A stretch of DNA of 48,461 nucleotides from Bacteroidales bacterium (GCA_017616775.1 JAFZXM010000019.1:1-48461); one strand, 5' to 3'. Positions 16,341-26,501 are shown, counted from the first letter of the stretch. Numbers and translations: made by a program. Notes: a model not told the origin generated them from the letters alone.

Positions 16341-19025
16341 TTATTTCAAATAGTTTTCTTTAAAAAACGATTCATAATCGGCTCTTAAATTTTTGTTTTT
16401 GAAAAAGGTAGTGTAATTGGCATCGGAAATGGTGTATATTTTGGCTGTGGCGGAATTGTTGAGAGCGGATAAATATTTGGTGTCGGTAATCATCAGCCGA
16501 TAATAATCCATGGCTTTTTCTTTGTTGTCGAATTTTGAAATAGATATCATTTGTAAGGTGTTATCTATATAAAAATTGGAAATGTCAAATTTGTCACGGC
16601 GGAAATACGACTTGTTGAAGTCCACCAAAGCATTTTTCAAATCGTTGATTTTCAAATCCCGGATATCAACAATGATGATGATAAAATGGAATGCCGATGC
16701 ATCGTAAGTGTAGGATATTTTTTGAACAGTGTTGCCGGCAGCATTGTTTGTGGGGGTGGCAGCGACAGGTTCCGGGGTGTTTTCCAATCGTTTGAGCGCC
16801 TCCAACAAGGCTTCGGCTGCTGTGTCTATGGCAGTGGTGGGGTAGCGGGTGATGATATTTTTTAAATGTATTTTCAAGCTGTCGTGCCCATACATCTTAT
16901 CCACACAAATGGCCCGTATGTATTCCATTTTGGCATTCAGCTCCGAATTGGCATATTTTTGCAGTCCTTCATTGCTCATGGCATAGGCTGTGGGGTAATA
17001 TCCTTTGGCAAAAGTGTCATAGAGCAGGGTATAATAGTTTTCTGCTTCTTGTTTTTGATGTTGTATGGTTTGATAATAATTCGGGTCATTGATGATACGG
17101 GTATAGTCCGTATTGGGGTAGTGGGACAAGCAATAATTTTTGTAATAATTGCTTTTTTCAATATCACCCGTGGATAAATACGAAATGTATAGCTGGAAAC
17201 ATGACGGTGCCGCCAACTTGTTGTCAGGGTAGCGTTGGAGCAGGCTTTCAAATTCATAGTTGGACATGGGCTTGTCGTTCAGATGGTCGTAATAAATGAA
17301 TCCCGCATTGTACATGGCTGTGGCAATATCGTTGTTCAGCCGGGCCTTTTGTTCTTCCGTGGCGGGCATATCTTGCAGATAATAGCTCTTGTCCATAGGA
17401 TTGGAGGTGCGTGCTCCTGATGCGGATTTGGAGGATGCTTGTGTATCGGTATTGCCGTCTCCATCATTATTGCTATCCATGCTGTTGTTAGCCAAATCGT
17501 TGGCATCAAACGACATTACGCTGATATCGTTGACAAACCAATAATCTTCCAAAACGCGGCTGCCCCATTGTTTGCGGAAATTCTGTATGGATGTTTTGTT
17601 TTGTGCAGGGTCTGCAAATATCCATGATTTTCCTCCTGAATTACGGGCTGCGTTGGCTGCAGAGGATCTTCGTTTGGATGCATTTTCCATCAGCTGGGCT
17701 TTCTCGTTTTCGTCAGCTAAGCGCTCTTCTTCTTTTTTCTGATAATCGGCAATGAGTTTGCCGATATAGTCGTCTCTTTCGGATTCGCTGAGAGAGGCCA
17801 AATACAGCATGCTGTCGTTATGATTGATAATCATCAGATTCGATACCAAATCCTTTAATGTTTCGCTTCTTTTTTTAATGCCTGAATAATTTTGGAAATT
17901 GGCGGGCATATTCACCAATAAGGTATCGTAGTAGGTGAGAGCGTTAACATAGTTGTTTTTGGTATAATATAAATCGGCAAGGGTAAGCGAAGACAATGCT
18001 TTTTGATGAGGATTGCTGAAAGACCAGAATACCGAAGCCTCCAAATTGTTAATGGCGGAGTTGGTGTCGTTTTCGGCAAGGTCCAACAATGCCAAAGTAT
18101 AAAATATTTGGTCTTTCAAACTTTCATTGCGGCCGTCTTTGAACAATTTGTTCAGCTTTTGCCTGGATTCTGCGATATCGTTGTTGCACAAGGCCAAATT
18201 GATGGTGGCGTTGAATTCCATTTCGTAAATGGGATTGCGCTTTAACACGGCTAAATAATTTTTTGTGGCGTCATCTTTCTGTTCCAGTTGCTGTTGGATT
18301 TGAGCAAGAATAAAAAGAATACGTGTTTTAAAGTCTTTTTTCATGTGTTTGTGTTTGAGCAACTCGGAAAGATAGATGGTAGCCTGCTCATATTCTTTTT
18401 GGCTGATGAGCATCTGCGAATAGGTGCCTTCCCAATGTTGCTTATAGCTGTCTTTTTTTTGATTGGCTATATCTTGCCGTATGGTTTCCAAAGTTTCTTC
18501 CGCTTCTTTAATACGGTCCATACGCAATTCCGTTTCCGCTTTCCATGTGTGGGCATCCGGCCACACATTCCCGTTGTGGTGAGTATTGATGATATAGTTG
18601 AACACCCCCATGGCATCGGCATAGTCTTGTCGTTGATAATAGGCTTTTCCCAAAAGCAAATATGCATCATCAATGGGTTTGCATCGCTCCACGCCTTTAA
18701 TGAGCATGGAATGTTTTTTTATGGCTTTGGAACATTTTTCTATGGTTCTGTCCCATTGGGGGGCTTGTTTGAGCGCTTCCGTTTTGTTTACCAAGGGATA
18801 TACGGGAAGAATATCGGTATAGTTGTCCGTGTTGGAATTTTCTATGGCATCCATACCTTCTTTGTAGCTTTCACTGCCGTTGAAGATAATATTAAACCGT
18901 GCGGTGGTACCATGATAGGCACGATAAAAGAAATTGTCTTTTTTGGTACTACAAGCACATAATAAATACATTGTCAATGTAATTAGTATGATATTCTTGC
19001 AACAATATGTATTTATCCTTTTCAC
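16341..19025 (-). CDS. porW: Type IX secretion/gliding lipoprotein PorW (SprE) with TPRs
   Basis: An 894-residue lipoprotein with the lipobox LLCAC (Cys25). It is followed by the family's recognisable STKKDNFFYRAYHGTTARFNIIFNGSESYKEG start. The N-terminal half is built of TPR-like helices (for example DDAYLLLGKAYYQRQDYADAMGVF). A low-complexity Asn/Asp/Ser stretch lies around 500-540, and another helical-repeat region follows. The C-terminal domain is a small repeated alpha/beta unit. PorW/SprE is required for T9SS function in Porphyromonas and Flavobacterium. Its upstream neighbour is a T9SS cargo-type protease, which supports the call. Confidence 0.87.
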   Translation of the reverse strand: MKRINTYCCKNIILITLTMYLLCACSTKKDNFFYRAYHGTTARFNIIFNGSESYKEGMDAIENSNTDNYTDILPVYPLVNKTEALKQAPQWDRTIEKCSKAIKKHSMLIKGVERCKPIDDAYLLLGKAYYQRQDYADAMGVFNYIINTHHNGNVWPDAHTWKAETELRMDRIKEAEETLETIRQDIANQKKDSYKQHWEGTYSQMLISQKEYEQATIYLSELLKHKHMKKDFKTRILFILAQIQQQLEQKDDATKNYLAVLKRNPIYEMEFNATINLALCNNDIAESRQKLNKLFKDGRNESLKDQIFYTLALLDLAENDTNSAINNLEASVFWSFSNPHQKALSSLTLADLYYTKNNYVNALTYYDTLLVNMPANFQNYSGIKKRSETLKDLVSNLMIINHNDSMLYLASLSESERDDYIGKLIADYQKKEEERLADENEKAQLMENASKRRSSAANAARNSGGKSWIFADPAQNKTSIQNFRKQWGSRVLEDYWFVNDISVMSFDANDLANNSMDSNNDGDGNTDTQASSKSASGARTSNPMDKSYYLQDMPATEEQKARLNNDIATAMYNAGFIYYDHLNDKPMSNYEFESLLQRYPDNKLAAPSCFQLYISYLSTGDIEKSNYYKNYCLSHYPNTDYTRIINDPNYYQTIQHQKQEAENYYTLLYDTFAKGYYPTAYAMSNEGLQKYANSELNAKMEYIRAICVDKMYGHDSLKIHLKNIITRYPTTAIDTAAEALLEALKRLENTPEPVAATPTNNAAGNTVQKISYTYDASAFHFIIIIVDIRDLKINDLKNALVDFNKSYFRRDKFDISNFYIDNTLQMISISKFDNKEKAMDYYRLMITDTKYLSALNNSATAKIYTISDANYTTFFKNKNLRADYESFFKENYLK

Positions 19026-19091
19026 CGGTTATGTATAGTTAAATTTTAATAACGCTGTATTTGTCTATTTATTGTATAATTATTGTTTTTA

Positions 19092-20345
19092 TTATTGTTT
19101 ACAAAAAAAAGCGGATGTGTTTTCCGTTTGAATAATATAATATCCTGAAGGCCATGATGATATATCTATGTCTGTGTGATTGTTGTCCGGGGTGATGTGC
19201 TGTATTAAAGTTCCTGCGCTGTTGTAAACAAATATGGCGGCAGGAATGTCGTCGCAATGGAGATGTATATGGTTTTGTGCAGGATTGGGATATAAGAGCA
19301 GGGTATGATTTTTTGTTGGATGTATATTGTTTCCTGCCGGTAGGGCAATGCATAACGAAGGGTCTCCAAAGAGCATCCATGTTTGGGCTTCCACATTCCG
19401 GTGCAAGCTGTCGCATGCATATTGATACATGGTCAGCCATAATTTTCCCAGGGTGGTTTGCCCGGGCAGATGTTTGCCCATATAGGCCAATGCTTCCAAA
19501 TTGGCATCCCAATCGCACAGGGAGGAGGACATAATCACTGCTTTGGCCCCGTATTCTTGGTTCAGCCAGGCTTCAGCCATACAGGTGCGGCCGGCAAAAT
19601 GTCCGTTATTGCAGGCGGCAGCCATTATTATGGGATATCGGGTGTTGTATAAATTCCGGAGATGAGTGTTGGTAAGCATACCGGTGTTCCATCCGGTATA
19701 GTCGCCGTGTCCGGCGTAAAGCAATAAGTCCGCGCCCTGATTGACAGCCGTGACAATATCGTCGGCGTCGGGATTGCCTTCGGCATCCAGCCCGTTTTGA
19801 CTGCCGTCAAAATATTCTCCTGTGGTAGGGATATGTTTTTGTTCCAAGAGCATGGATATTTCACGCAGGCGTTCCCAATCGCATTTGTCGGTTAACGTGG
19901 ATTTTTCCGCGGAAGCGATAGTGATGGCCTTCGCAAGCGTGTGGGCAGTGTTTTTGCGGAGCAGTGCATAGAATTCCGTTTCCGTTTGAATGGGAAAACG
20001 GCCTACAGGCACAGAGGTGAAGCCATTGCTGTCGCATGTATAGTATATGTCACTCAATCCGTCTTGAATACGATGCGACGGAATGAATTCATAGTCGCCT
20101 AATATTAACAAATAGTCAGCGTCAAAATACCCGAGCATGCTGTCAATACTTTGTTTTATTGTTAGGGATTCGGAGGAGGAGCATACCAATTTGGCGCATA
20201 TCACATCATTTTTGTTCTCTTTCAGGCTGTCGGCACAACGGCTGAAACACGCAGGGGTGAGTATCAGCATTTTTTCTTGTGCCTGCAAATGCAGGCAACA
20301 CATGTCGGCAACCGCCAGCAGCAGGAATGTGTATAGATATCGCAT
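19092..20345 (-). CDS. Compact gingipain-family (C25) cysteine peptidase with T9SS sorting domain
   Basis: The protein has 417 residues with a signal peptide (about 1-23). The peptidase C25 core is visible as LLILGDYEFIPS, then the catalytic-His segment LLLYAGHGDYTGWN (His213) and the catalytic-Cys segment IIMAAACNNGHF (Cys245). From about residue 348 a type A T9SS C-terminal sorting domain follows (LLLYPNPAQNHIHL ... WPSGYYIIQTENTSAFFCKQ). It lacks the long propeptide and Ig-like modules of true gingipains and PorU and so is far shorter. Its start overlaps the ClC stop by one base (TAATG), so translation is coupled. The presumed role is a surface-attached or secreted protease. Confidence 0.87.
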   Translation of the reverse strand: MRYLYTFLLLAVADMCCLHLQAQEKMLILTPACFSRCADSLKENKNDVICAKLVCSSSESLTIKQSIDSMLGYFDADYLLILGDYEFIPSHRIQDGLSDIYYTCDSNGFTSVPVGRFPIQTETEFYALLRKNTAHTLAKAITIASAEKSTLTDKCDWERLREISMLLEQKHIPTTGEYFDGSQNGLDAEGNPDADDIVTAVNQGADLLLYAGHGDYTGWNTGMLTNTHLRNLYNTRYPIIMAAACNNGHFAGRTCMAEAWLNQEYGAKAVIMSSSLCDWDANLEALAYMGKHLPGQTTLGKLWLTMYQYACDSLHRNVEAQTWMLFGDPSLCIALPAGNNIHPTKNHTLLLYPNPAQNHIHLHCDDIPAAIFVYNSAGTLIQHITPDNNHTDIDISSWPSGYYIIQTENTSAFFCKQ

Positions 20346-22117
20346 TAGTCTTCCGATATTTCCTGTACTATTTCTCTATAAGACGAAAACACATTGGCTC
20401 TGGATATAAAACCGTAATAGGTGTTGTTTTCATCAAGCACTACCATGTTGTACAAGCCGGAAGACTTGAATTTTTCCACCACCCGGTTCATATTTTCACC
20501 TTTGTGTACCGAAATATTCGGCATAAAAGCATAGTCCAGCACGGGAGTGTTGTATTTTTCGGCATGAAATATGACATGACGGATGTCGTCTAATATGATA
20601 ATGCCATGGAATTTGCCGTTTTTATCCACTACTGGGAATATGTTTCTCACTGAATTTTCAATTACGGGTAACAAATCTTGCAGCGTGGCGTCAGGTTCTA
20701 TGGTGAGAAAATTGTTTTCTATCAATTCCGATACCGATAGTTTACTCAGGGCATGCTTGTCTTTGTGATGAGTGATTAAATTGCCGGATTCTGCCAGTGA
20801 TTTGGTGTAAACAGATTGTTTTTCAAAAGGATAAAATACGGCATAAGAGCATAAGGTTGTCAACATTAGCGGTATGAACAATTGATAGCCACCCGATATT
20901 TCCGCTATCAGGAATATAGCGGTAAGGGGTGCTTTCATCACGCTGCCCATCACGCCGGCCATGCCGGCTAAAGTGAAATTGATGATCGGCAGATTGTAAC
21001 CGAAAAGGGTATTGACAGCCAAAGCGGTAAAGCAGCCGGCCATGCCTCCTATAAACAGCGAAGGGGCAAACACGCCGCCAATGCCGCCGGCTCCCGATGT
21101 AAGGGCGGTGGCAAATGTTTTGAAGGTGAGCAGCATAAAAATAAACAATAGCATCAGCCATGGGTTGAATTGCCAATTGTAGAAAGGACTATTGATAAAA
21201 ATTTTATTGAAATTGCCCAACATCACATCGGTCAAGGTATTGTAACCTTCCCCGTAAAAAGAAGGGAACAGGAAGATGAGTATGCTGAGTAATAGTCCTC
21301 CTGACAATAATTTGACCCATGTTCTTTTTATTTTCTTGAATTTTGATTCTATCAATGCGGTTGTTCTCATAAAATAGAGCGAGTACACACCGGTGATGAT
21401 GCCCAAAACGGCATAAAACGGCATATTGTGCATTTCGAATTGCGTTACATTGATGGATGCGAACATGATGCTGTGCCCCAAACAGATGTACGACAAGCTG
21501 GTAGCGGTAACAGCTGATAACAGCAATGGAAATGCCGATGAAATGGTGAGGTCAAGCATGAGCACTTCTATGGCAAAAATCACACCGGCAACGGGTGCGT
21601 TAAAAATCGCCGCCACCGCGGCGGTGGCACCGCAAGCGACCAAGGTGGTGATTTGCTTGGTGCTTAATTTAAAAAAAATACCCAGCCGGCTGCCGATGGC
21701 AGAGCCTGTAAGGGTGATGGGCGCTTCCAAGCCGACAGAACCGCCGAAACCCACGGTAAGGGTACTGGATACCATGGAAGAGTAAGTGTGGTGCATTTTC
21801 AGTTTGCCGTTGTCTTTGGCTATGGCATAGAGCACTTTACTCACACCGTGACTCAAATCATCTTTGACAATATATTTCACATACAATACGGTAAGAGTGA
21901 TACCTATAATGGGAAATGCCAAATATAAATAGTTGAAATTCTGCTCGGGAAAAGCATTCTGCAATATGGTTTCGGTATAATGTACGCTCAATTTGAGAAT
22001 AATGGCGGCCATAGCGGCAATAATACCTACTATAATGCTGAGAATGTATATTTTGGTATTATCCTTACGGCGGCCAAACCAATGGATGATTTTCGATGCG
22101 TATGTTTTAATAGCCAT
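20345..22117 (-). CDS. ClC-type chloride channel/transporter with CBS pair
   Basis: The protein has 590 residues. The ClC membrane domain spans about residues 20-430 with many hydrophobic helices. The ion-path motif GSVGLEAP at 126-133 keeps the gating Glu (131), as in Cl-/H+ exchangers. The later AGGIGGVFAPSLFIGG also matches the family. Two CBS domains at about 460-590 could bind adenine nucleotides and gate transport. It overlaps the upstream lipoprotein by 11 nt and the downstream C25 gene by one base. Fluoride-type ClCs lack such CBS tails, so a Cl- role is more likely. Confidence 0.92.
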   Translation of the reverse strand: MAIKTYASKIIHWFGRRKDNTKIYILSIIVGIIAAMAAIILKLSVHYTETILQNAFPEQNFNYLYLAFPIIGITLTVLYVKYIVKDDLSHGVSKVLYAIAKDNGKLKMHHTYSSMVSSTLTVGFGGSVGLEAPITLTGSAIGSRLGIFFKLSTKQITTLVACGATAAVAAIFNAPVAGVIFAIEVLMLDLTISSAFPLLLSAVTATSLSYICLGHSIMFASINVTQFEMHNMPFYAVLGIITGVYSLYFMRTTALIESKFKKIKRTWVKLLSGGLLLSILIFLFPSFYGEGYNTLTDVMLGNFNKIFINSPFYNWQFNPWLMLLFIFMLLTFKTFATALTSGAGGIGGVFAPSLFIGGMAGCFTALAVNTLFGYNLPIINFTLAGMAGVMGSVMKAPLTAIFLIAEISGGYQLFIPLMLTTLCSYAVFYPFEKQSVYTKSLAESGNLITHHKDKHALSKLSVSELIENNFLTIEPDATLQDLLPVIENSVRNIFPVVDKNGKFHGIIILDDIRHVIFHAEKYNTPVLDYAFMPNISVHKGENMNRVVEKFKSSGLYNMVVLDENNTYYGFISRANVFSSYREIVQEISED

Positions 22118-22583
22118 ATTCTATATAGGATAATAATAAATCTAAAGTGATGGTCCATGTTACGCCATTGTCATCGGTATAGCGCAATTTGAGCTCATCG
22201 TTTTTGAATTTCACTATTTCGTATTCCCGGCTTATTACTTGTCTCAATCCTCTGAAATTAACGATGACGGAGCGCTTTTTTTCGCCAAAATCCCATGAGC
22301 CCTCACAATTGTATATGGTGGTGTTATCTTTGCAGTGCATGATAAAAATATGAGTGCGGTAAAAATCCATAATAGCACCTACGGATTCCTCTGCGGCAGA
22401 TGTTGACGAAACCGAAGTGCCGTCGTCACGGATTATTTTTGATATCTCCCATTCTCCACGAATGCGATTGTCCACCCTTACAAAGTTGATAAACGGCCCT
22501 TCCTCATATCTGCAAGACGAGCAGAACAAGGCTATGCCTGCCGTTAAGACGATCAATACGGATATACGTTTTATCTTATCCAT
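22107..22583 (-). CDS. Small lipoprotein, lipocalin-like
   Basis: A 158-residue protein with a lipoprotein signal (Cys24 after FCSS). The rest looks like alternating short beta strands with a central IRGEWEISKIIRDDG segment, like the lipocalin-like lipoproteins common in Bacteroidota. No specific function can be assigned. It overlaps the kinase-RapZ gene by 13 nt and clC by 11 nt, so it is co-translated with them. Confidence 0.7.
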   Translation of the reverse strand: MDKIKRISVLIVLTAGIALFCSSCRYEEGPFINFVRVDNRIRGEWEISKIIRDDGTSVSSTSAAEESVGAIMDFYRTHIFIMHCKDNTTIYNCEGSWDFGEKKRSVIVNFRGLRQVISREYEIVKFKNDELKLRYTDDNGVTWTITLDLLLSYIEYGY

Positions 22584-24007
22584 TCCTTTTGCATTAAATG
22601 AGTGAGTTCTATGTTAATATCGTAGCGGGATTGCAGATATTGTGCCAATCGGTTGGCAAAATATACCGACCTGTGTTGGCCGCCGGTACAACCGAAGCTG
22701 ATGGAAAGATTTCTAAAAGAACGGCTTATGTAATTTTCCACCGCCATATCCACTATGCGTTTCACGTGTTCAAAATAGATGGCTATTTCCGTTTTTTCGT
22801 TTAAGAAATTGATAACCTCAGGGTCAGTGCCATTGTGCGTTTTGAATTCATCGTATCGGCCCGGATTGGGCAAGCATCTGCAATCAAACACATAACCGCC
22901 TCCATTGCCGCTGTTGTCTTGCGGATGTTGCCCTCTAAATGAAAAACTGTAAATGCTTACAGTGAGTTTCGGCTGTGCGAATTGCTTTAAATTCGGAGAG
23001 TCTATTAATTTGGAAAACAGATTCCAAAGAGTGGGTATTTCAATCTTCAGTTTAACATTTTCTATAAGCCATTTCAAATTGTCCAAGGCATAGGGTATGC
23101 TTTGCAGAAAATGGGTTTTCTTTTCATAAAATCCTCTGAAACCGTACGAGCCCATGGCTTGCATAATGCGGATGAATACAAATGGATAATAATAGTCCAT
23201 AAATGTGTCTGCAGCTTGCCGGTTGCGCAAAGACAAACGGTGTACATAATAATTGACCAATTCTTCCCGCACCGATTGGGGAATGCCTGCTTTGCCGTCG
23301 TATAATAATGAGGCGACGTCGTATTGCAAAGCACCTTTTCTTCCACCTTGATAATCAATAAAATATATATTGTTGTTTTTCAACATGATATTTCTGGATT
23401 GAAAATCACGATATAGAAAATAGGAGTGGTCGGCTTGCAGCAAATAATTGCATAAGGTGTTGAAATCGTTTTCCAACAGTTGTTCGTTAAAGGGGATTTT
23501 GGCTAATTTCAGAAAATAATATTTAAAATAATTCAAATCCCAATGTATGGATTGGGCGTCAAAGGCGGCCCGGGGATAGCAGAGGTTGTAATCCAATCCT
23601 TTGCCTCCTTCTGTTTGTATATCCAGCAGCCCGTCCAAAGCTTTTTGATAGATATCCAGCAATTCGGAAGAAAATTCCACCATGCCGTTGCGGTGACCGC
23701 TTAAAAAGTCATACAATGTTTCATCGCCCAAATCTTCCAGCAGGTAGATGTTCTTGTCCAGATCTTCGGCATATATTTGCGGAACAGCAAACGATTTGGA
23801 CAGAAAATGCCTGGTGATGCCGATAAATGCTTCGTTTTCTTTTCTGTCTTCGCTATATGCGCCTATTACCGTATGGTTGACGGAACTTATGCGGAAATAT
23901 TTTCTTCCCGAACCCGAACCTGAAGCGTCAAGAGGGTGAATGCCAAGCGGTTTGGTGTGGAATGTGCGTTCAAAAAGCTCGTTTAATAAGGCTTCCGGAT
24001 TTTGCAT
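22571..24007 (-). CDS. AmgK-like sugar kinase fused to a RapZ C-terminal domain
   Basis: The protein has 478 residues in two modules. Residues 1-340 are an aminoglycoside-phosphotransferase-fold kinase like AmgK (cell-wall amino-sugar anomeric kinase): DASGSGSGRKYFRIS, YLLEDLGDETLYDFL, the catalytic loop YRDFQSRNIML and the metal segment FIDYQGG. Residues 360-478 match the C-terminal domain of RapZ, with LTVSIYSFSFRG, GGGYVFDCRCLPNPGR and the motif GCTGGQHRSVY. In E. coli RapZ this domain senses glucosamine-6-phosphate and binds RNA. The P-loop ATPase half of RapZ is missing. It follows the FKBP gene after one base. Substrate and any sensing role are inferred. Confidence 0.85.
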   Translation of the reverse strand: MQNPEALLNELFERTFHTKPLGIHPLDASGSGSGRKYFRISSVNHTVIGAYSEDRKENEAFIGITRHFLSKSFAVPQIYAEDLDKNIYLLEDLGDETLYDFLSGHRNGMVEFSSELLDIYQKALDGLLDIQTEGGKGLDYNLCYPRAAFDAQSIHWDLNYFKYYFLKLAKIPFNEQLLENDFNTLCNYLLQADHSYFLYRDFQSRNIMLKNNNIYFIDYQGGRKGALQYDVASLLYDGKAGIPQSVREELVNYYVHRLSLRNRQAADTFMDYYYPFVFIRIMQAMGSYGFRGFYEKKTHFLQSIPYALDNLKWLIENVKLKIEIPTLWNLFSKLIDSPNLKQFAQPKLTVSIYSFSFRGQHPQDNSGNGGGYVFDCRCLPNPGRYDEFKTHNGTDPEVINFLNEKTEIAIYFEHVKRIVDMAVENYISRSFRNLSISFGCTGGQHRSVYFANRLAQYLQSRYDINIELTHLMQKEWIR

Positions 24008-24008
24008 A

Positions 24009-24608
24009 TTATTTTACTTTAAACAATTCTACTTGGAATATCAGGGTGGCGCCGCCGGGGATGGCTTCTCCCGCACCATGGTCGCCATAGGCCAAATGCG
24101 AAGGAATATAGAATTCAAATTTGGAGCCTTCGCTCATCAGTTGGAGCCCTTCTGTCCAACCGGCAATTACACGGTTGAGCGGAAAGGAGATGGTTTCCCC
24201 TCTTTTGAAGGAGGAATCAAACACGGTGCCGTCTATCAGCCGGCCTTCATAATGCACTTCTACCGTATCGGTGGCGGCGGGCTTTTTGCCTATGCTTTCC
24301 ACCAATACTTTGTATTGCAAACCGCTGGCGGTTTCTTTTACGCCCGCTTTTTGCCTGTTGGCTTCCAAAAATTGTCGGCCTTTTTCTTTTTCGGCTTCTA
24401 TCATGGCTTTACCTTTGCTTTCTAAATTATTTTGTAATTCATCCAATACTTGTTGAATCTCTTGCATGCTCATGCAAGGCTGTTTGCCTTCCATTACGGT
24501 GACAACACCGTCGGTAAAAGATTTGGCATCTATCTTTAAATTCATTTTGGCATAATTGCTGCCGATGGCTACGCCCAATGCATAGGATATTTTTTCTTCT
24601 TGTGTCAT
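24009..24608 (-). CDS. FKBP-type peptidyl-prolyl cis-trans isomerase
   Basis: The protein has 199 residues from the chosen start. The N-terminal helical dimerisation domain (EEKISYALGVAIGSNYAK through the Glu/Lys-rich helix) is of the FkpA/Mip type. The FKBP domain follows with VEVHYEGRLIDGTVFDSSFKRG, VIAGWTEGLQLMSEGSKFEFYIPSHLAYGDHGAG and IPGGATLIFQVEL. There is no signal peptide from this start, so it may be cytoplasmic. The longer frame from 24635 begins inside the promoter and is rejected. It is the first gene of the long minus-strand train. Confidence 0.93.
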   Translation of the reverse strand: MTQEEKISYALGVAIGSNYAKMNLKIDAKSFTDGVVTVMEGKQPCMSMQEIQQVLDELQNNLESKGKAMIEAEKEKGRQFLEANRQKAGVKETASGLQYKVLVESIGKKPAATDTVEVHYEGRLIDGTVFDSSFKRGETISFPLNRVIAGWTEGLQLMSEGSKFEFYIPSHLAYGDHGAGEAIPGGATLIFQVELFKVK

Positions 24609-24632
24609 GTTTGTTTGATTTATATTTTGATG

Positions 24633-24640
24633 CAAAGATA
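24633..24640 (-). promoter_or_regulatory. Promoter -7 element TATCTTTG (FKBP train)
   Basis: An exact TAnnTTTG match on the minus strand, about 25 nt upstream of the FKBP start. It probably drives the genes down to porW and the PatB-like gene, although the 66-nt gap before porW could hold another start. Confidence 0.6.
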
Positions 24641-24687
24641 CAATATTTTTTAATACCTTCCCATGCTGTTTTCAACGATATATGCAC

Positions 24688-24717
24688 AAAAAAAAGGATA
24701 TTGAAACAATATCCTTT
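24688..24717 (-). terminator. Intrinsic terminator after rho
   Basis: A perfect 11-bp stem (24693-24703 with 24707-24717), AAA loop, and a T run on the minus strand. Confidence 0.8.
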
Positions 24718-24738
24718 CAGAGTTATAAACAATATTTT

Positions 24739-26469
24739 TTATTCATCCCGCATAGAAAGCAGAAATTCTTCGTTGGAACCGGTCATTTCCATGCGGTGTT
24801 TGACAAATTCCATAGCCTCTATAGGGTTCATGTCTGCCAATATATTGCGCAAATACCACACACGGTGCAGGGTGTTCTTTTCTTGCAGAAGGTCATCCCT
24901 TCGGGTGGAGGAGGCCACTATGTCCACAGCGGGGAATACCCGTTTGTTGGATAAGCGGCGGTCTAATTGTAATTCCATATTACCCGTTCCTTTGAATTCT
25001 TCAAATATCACCTCGTCCATTTTAGATCCCGTTTCCGTTAAGGCTGTGGAGATGATGGTGAGCGAACCTCCGTTTTCTATTTTACGGGCAGCGCCGAAGA
25101 AGCGTTTGGGCTTTTGCAGTGCGTTGGCTTCCACACCTCCGGAAAGCACTTTGCCCGAAGCGGGTGCCATGGTGTTAAAAGCACGGGCCAAACGGGTGAT
25201 GGAATCCAAAAGTATGCATACGTCATGACCGCATTCCACCATCCTTTTTGCCTTTTCCAACACTATATTGGCTATTCTTACATGTCTTTCTGCAGGCTCG
25301 TCAAAGGTGGATGCTATAACCTCCGCTTTGACACTTCTGGCCATATCGGTCACTTCTTCCGGACGCTCATCTATGAGCAGTATAATCAAATATATTTCCG
25401 GATGATTCATCGATATGGAATTGGCTATTTCTTTCAGTAAAACGGTTTTTCCCGTTTTGGGCTGTGCCACTATCAATCCGCGCTGACCTTTGCCTATAGG
25501 GGCAAACAAATCAATTACACGCATGGAGATATTATTGGTGTCTCGGCGTACAAGATTGATTTTTTCATCGGGAAACAATGGGGTGAGATAGTCAAAAGGT
25601 ATTCTGTCCCTTACTTCTTCCGGCAATTTGCCGTTGATCATGTCCACTTTGAGCAAAGGAAAGTATTTTTCCCCTTCTTTGGGCGGACGTATGGTGCCGT
25701 TGATGACATCACCTGTTTTTAAACCGAAAAGTTTTATTTGTGATTGGGATACATAAATATCATCGGGCGAATTGAGATAATTATAATCGGAAGAACGCAA
25801 AAAACCGAATCCGTCTGGCATAATCTCCAATACACCTTCTGCCTCCACATTGCCTAAAAAATCTATATTTTTGGGCACATATCCCGTAACGTTTGCATAG
25901 GGATTATTGTTATTGTTATTGTTTTTGTTATTGGGGGCGGGAGCAGGCGCAGCCTCCGGCTGTTCTGCCGCTGCCTCGTTTTTTGAATTCTCTTTGGCTA
26001 TTTCGTTAAACATGGATTTAACTTGCTGCTTTTGTGCTATTTCTTCCATAGCACGCTTGCGTATGCTGTTGATATAGGATAGTGTTTCGGCATCTTGAAT
26101 ATCCCCCTTGTTGTTGTTGCGGGAAGATGCGGCTATCTCTATTTCTGAAGAGATACGTTTGCGTCTGCTTTTTTTTGCGGGATTGGCCGCATTGGCTTGC
26201 ACTGCAGATGATGTCTTGTCTCCATTGTTCGTTTCGGGTGCGGATGTCGTATCGGACGGGGTAGTGTTGGCCTTGTTATTTACAGAATGTTTATTGTCAT
26301 TGCTTTGAACTTGATTCTGTTTTTGAAATTCATCTAATTTTGCAATTAATTCCTCTTTGCTTAATTGATCGTAATCGGGAATGTTTCTGTTTTTGGCAAA
26401 ATTTTTCAGTTCTCCAAGGGTTTTGTATTCTAAAATACTAATGTCTAATACTTTGATTTTATTCGCCAT
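24739..26469 (-). CDS. rho: Transcription termination factor Rho
   Basis: A hexameric RNA-dependent ATPase of 576 residues. The N-terminal SAP-like segment (about 1-45, [23 protein letters not shown]) is followed by an extended low-complexity region rich in Asn, Ala and Lys/Arg (about 50-185, with a run of Asn), as in many Bacteroidota Rho proteins. Next come the cold-shock RNA-binding domain ([14 protein letters not shown]), Walker A AQPKTGKT (about 335-342), the [14 protein letters not shown] segment and [13 protein letters not shown]. The long insert makes it larger than E. coli Rho (419). It has its own promoter and terminator. Confidence 0.97.
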   Translation of the reverse strand: MANKIKVLDISILEYKTLGELKNFAKNRNIPDYDQLSKEELIAKLDEFQKQNQVQSNDNKHSVNNKANTTPSDTTSAPETNNGDKTSSAVQANAANPAKKSRRKRISSEIEIAASSRNNNKGDIQDAETLSYINSIRKRAMEEIAQKQQVKSMFNEIAKENSKNEAAAEQPEAAPAPAPNNKNNNNNNNPYANVTGYVPKNIDFLGNVEAEGVLEIMPDGFGFLRSSDYNYLNSPDDIYVSQSQIKLFGLKTGDVINGTIRPPKEGEKYFPLLKVDMINGKLPEEVRDRIPFDYLTPLFPDEKINLVRRDTNNISMRVIDLFAPIGKGQRGLIVAQPKTGKTVLLKEIANSISMNHPEIYLIILLIDERPEEVTDMARSVKAEVIASTFDEPAERHVRIANIVLEKAKRMVECGHDVCILLDSITRLARAFNTMAPASGKVLSGGVEANALQKPKRFFGAARKIENGGSLTIISTALTETGSKMDEVIFEEFKGTGNMELQLDRRLSNKRVFPAVDIVASSTRRDDLLQEKNTLHRVWYLRNILADMNPIEAMEFVKHRMEMTGSNEEFLLSMRDE

Positions 26470-26501
26470 GAGCTGTTATATTGTAAAATTTGTTGGAATA
26501 A

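Noticed and set aside
18288..18962. Long plus-strand ORF opposite porW (224 codons)
   Set aside because: It is the antisense shadow of a well-supported lipoprotein gene, with no promoter and no domain.
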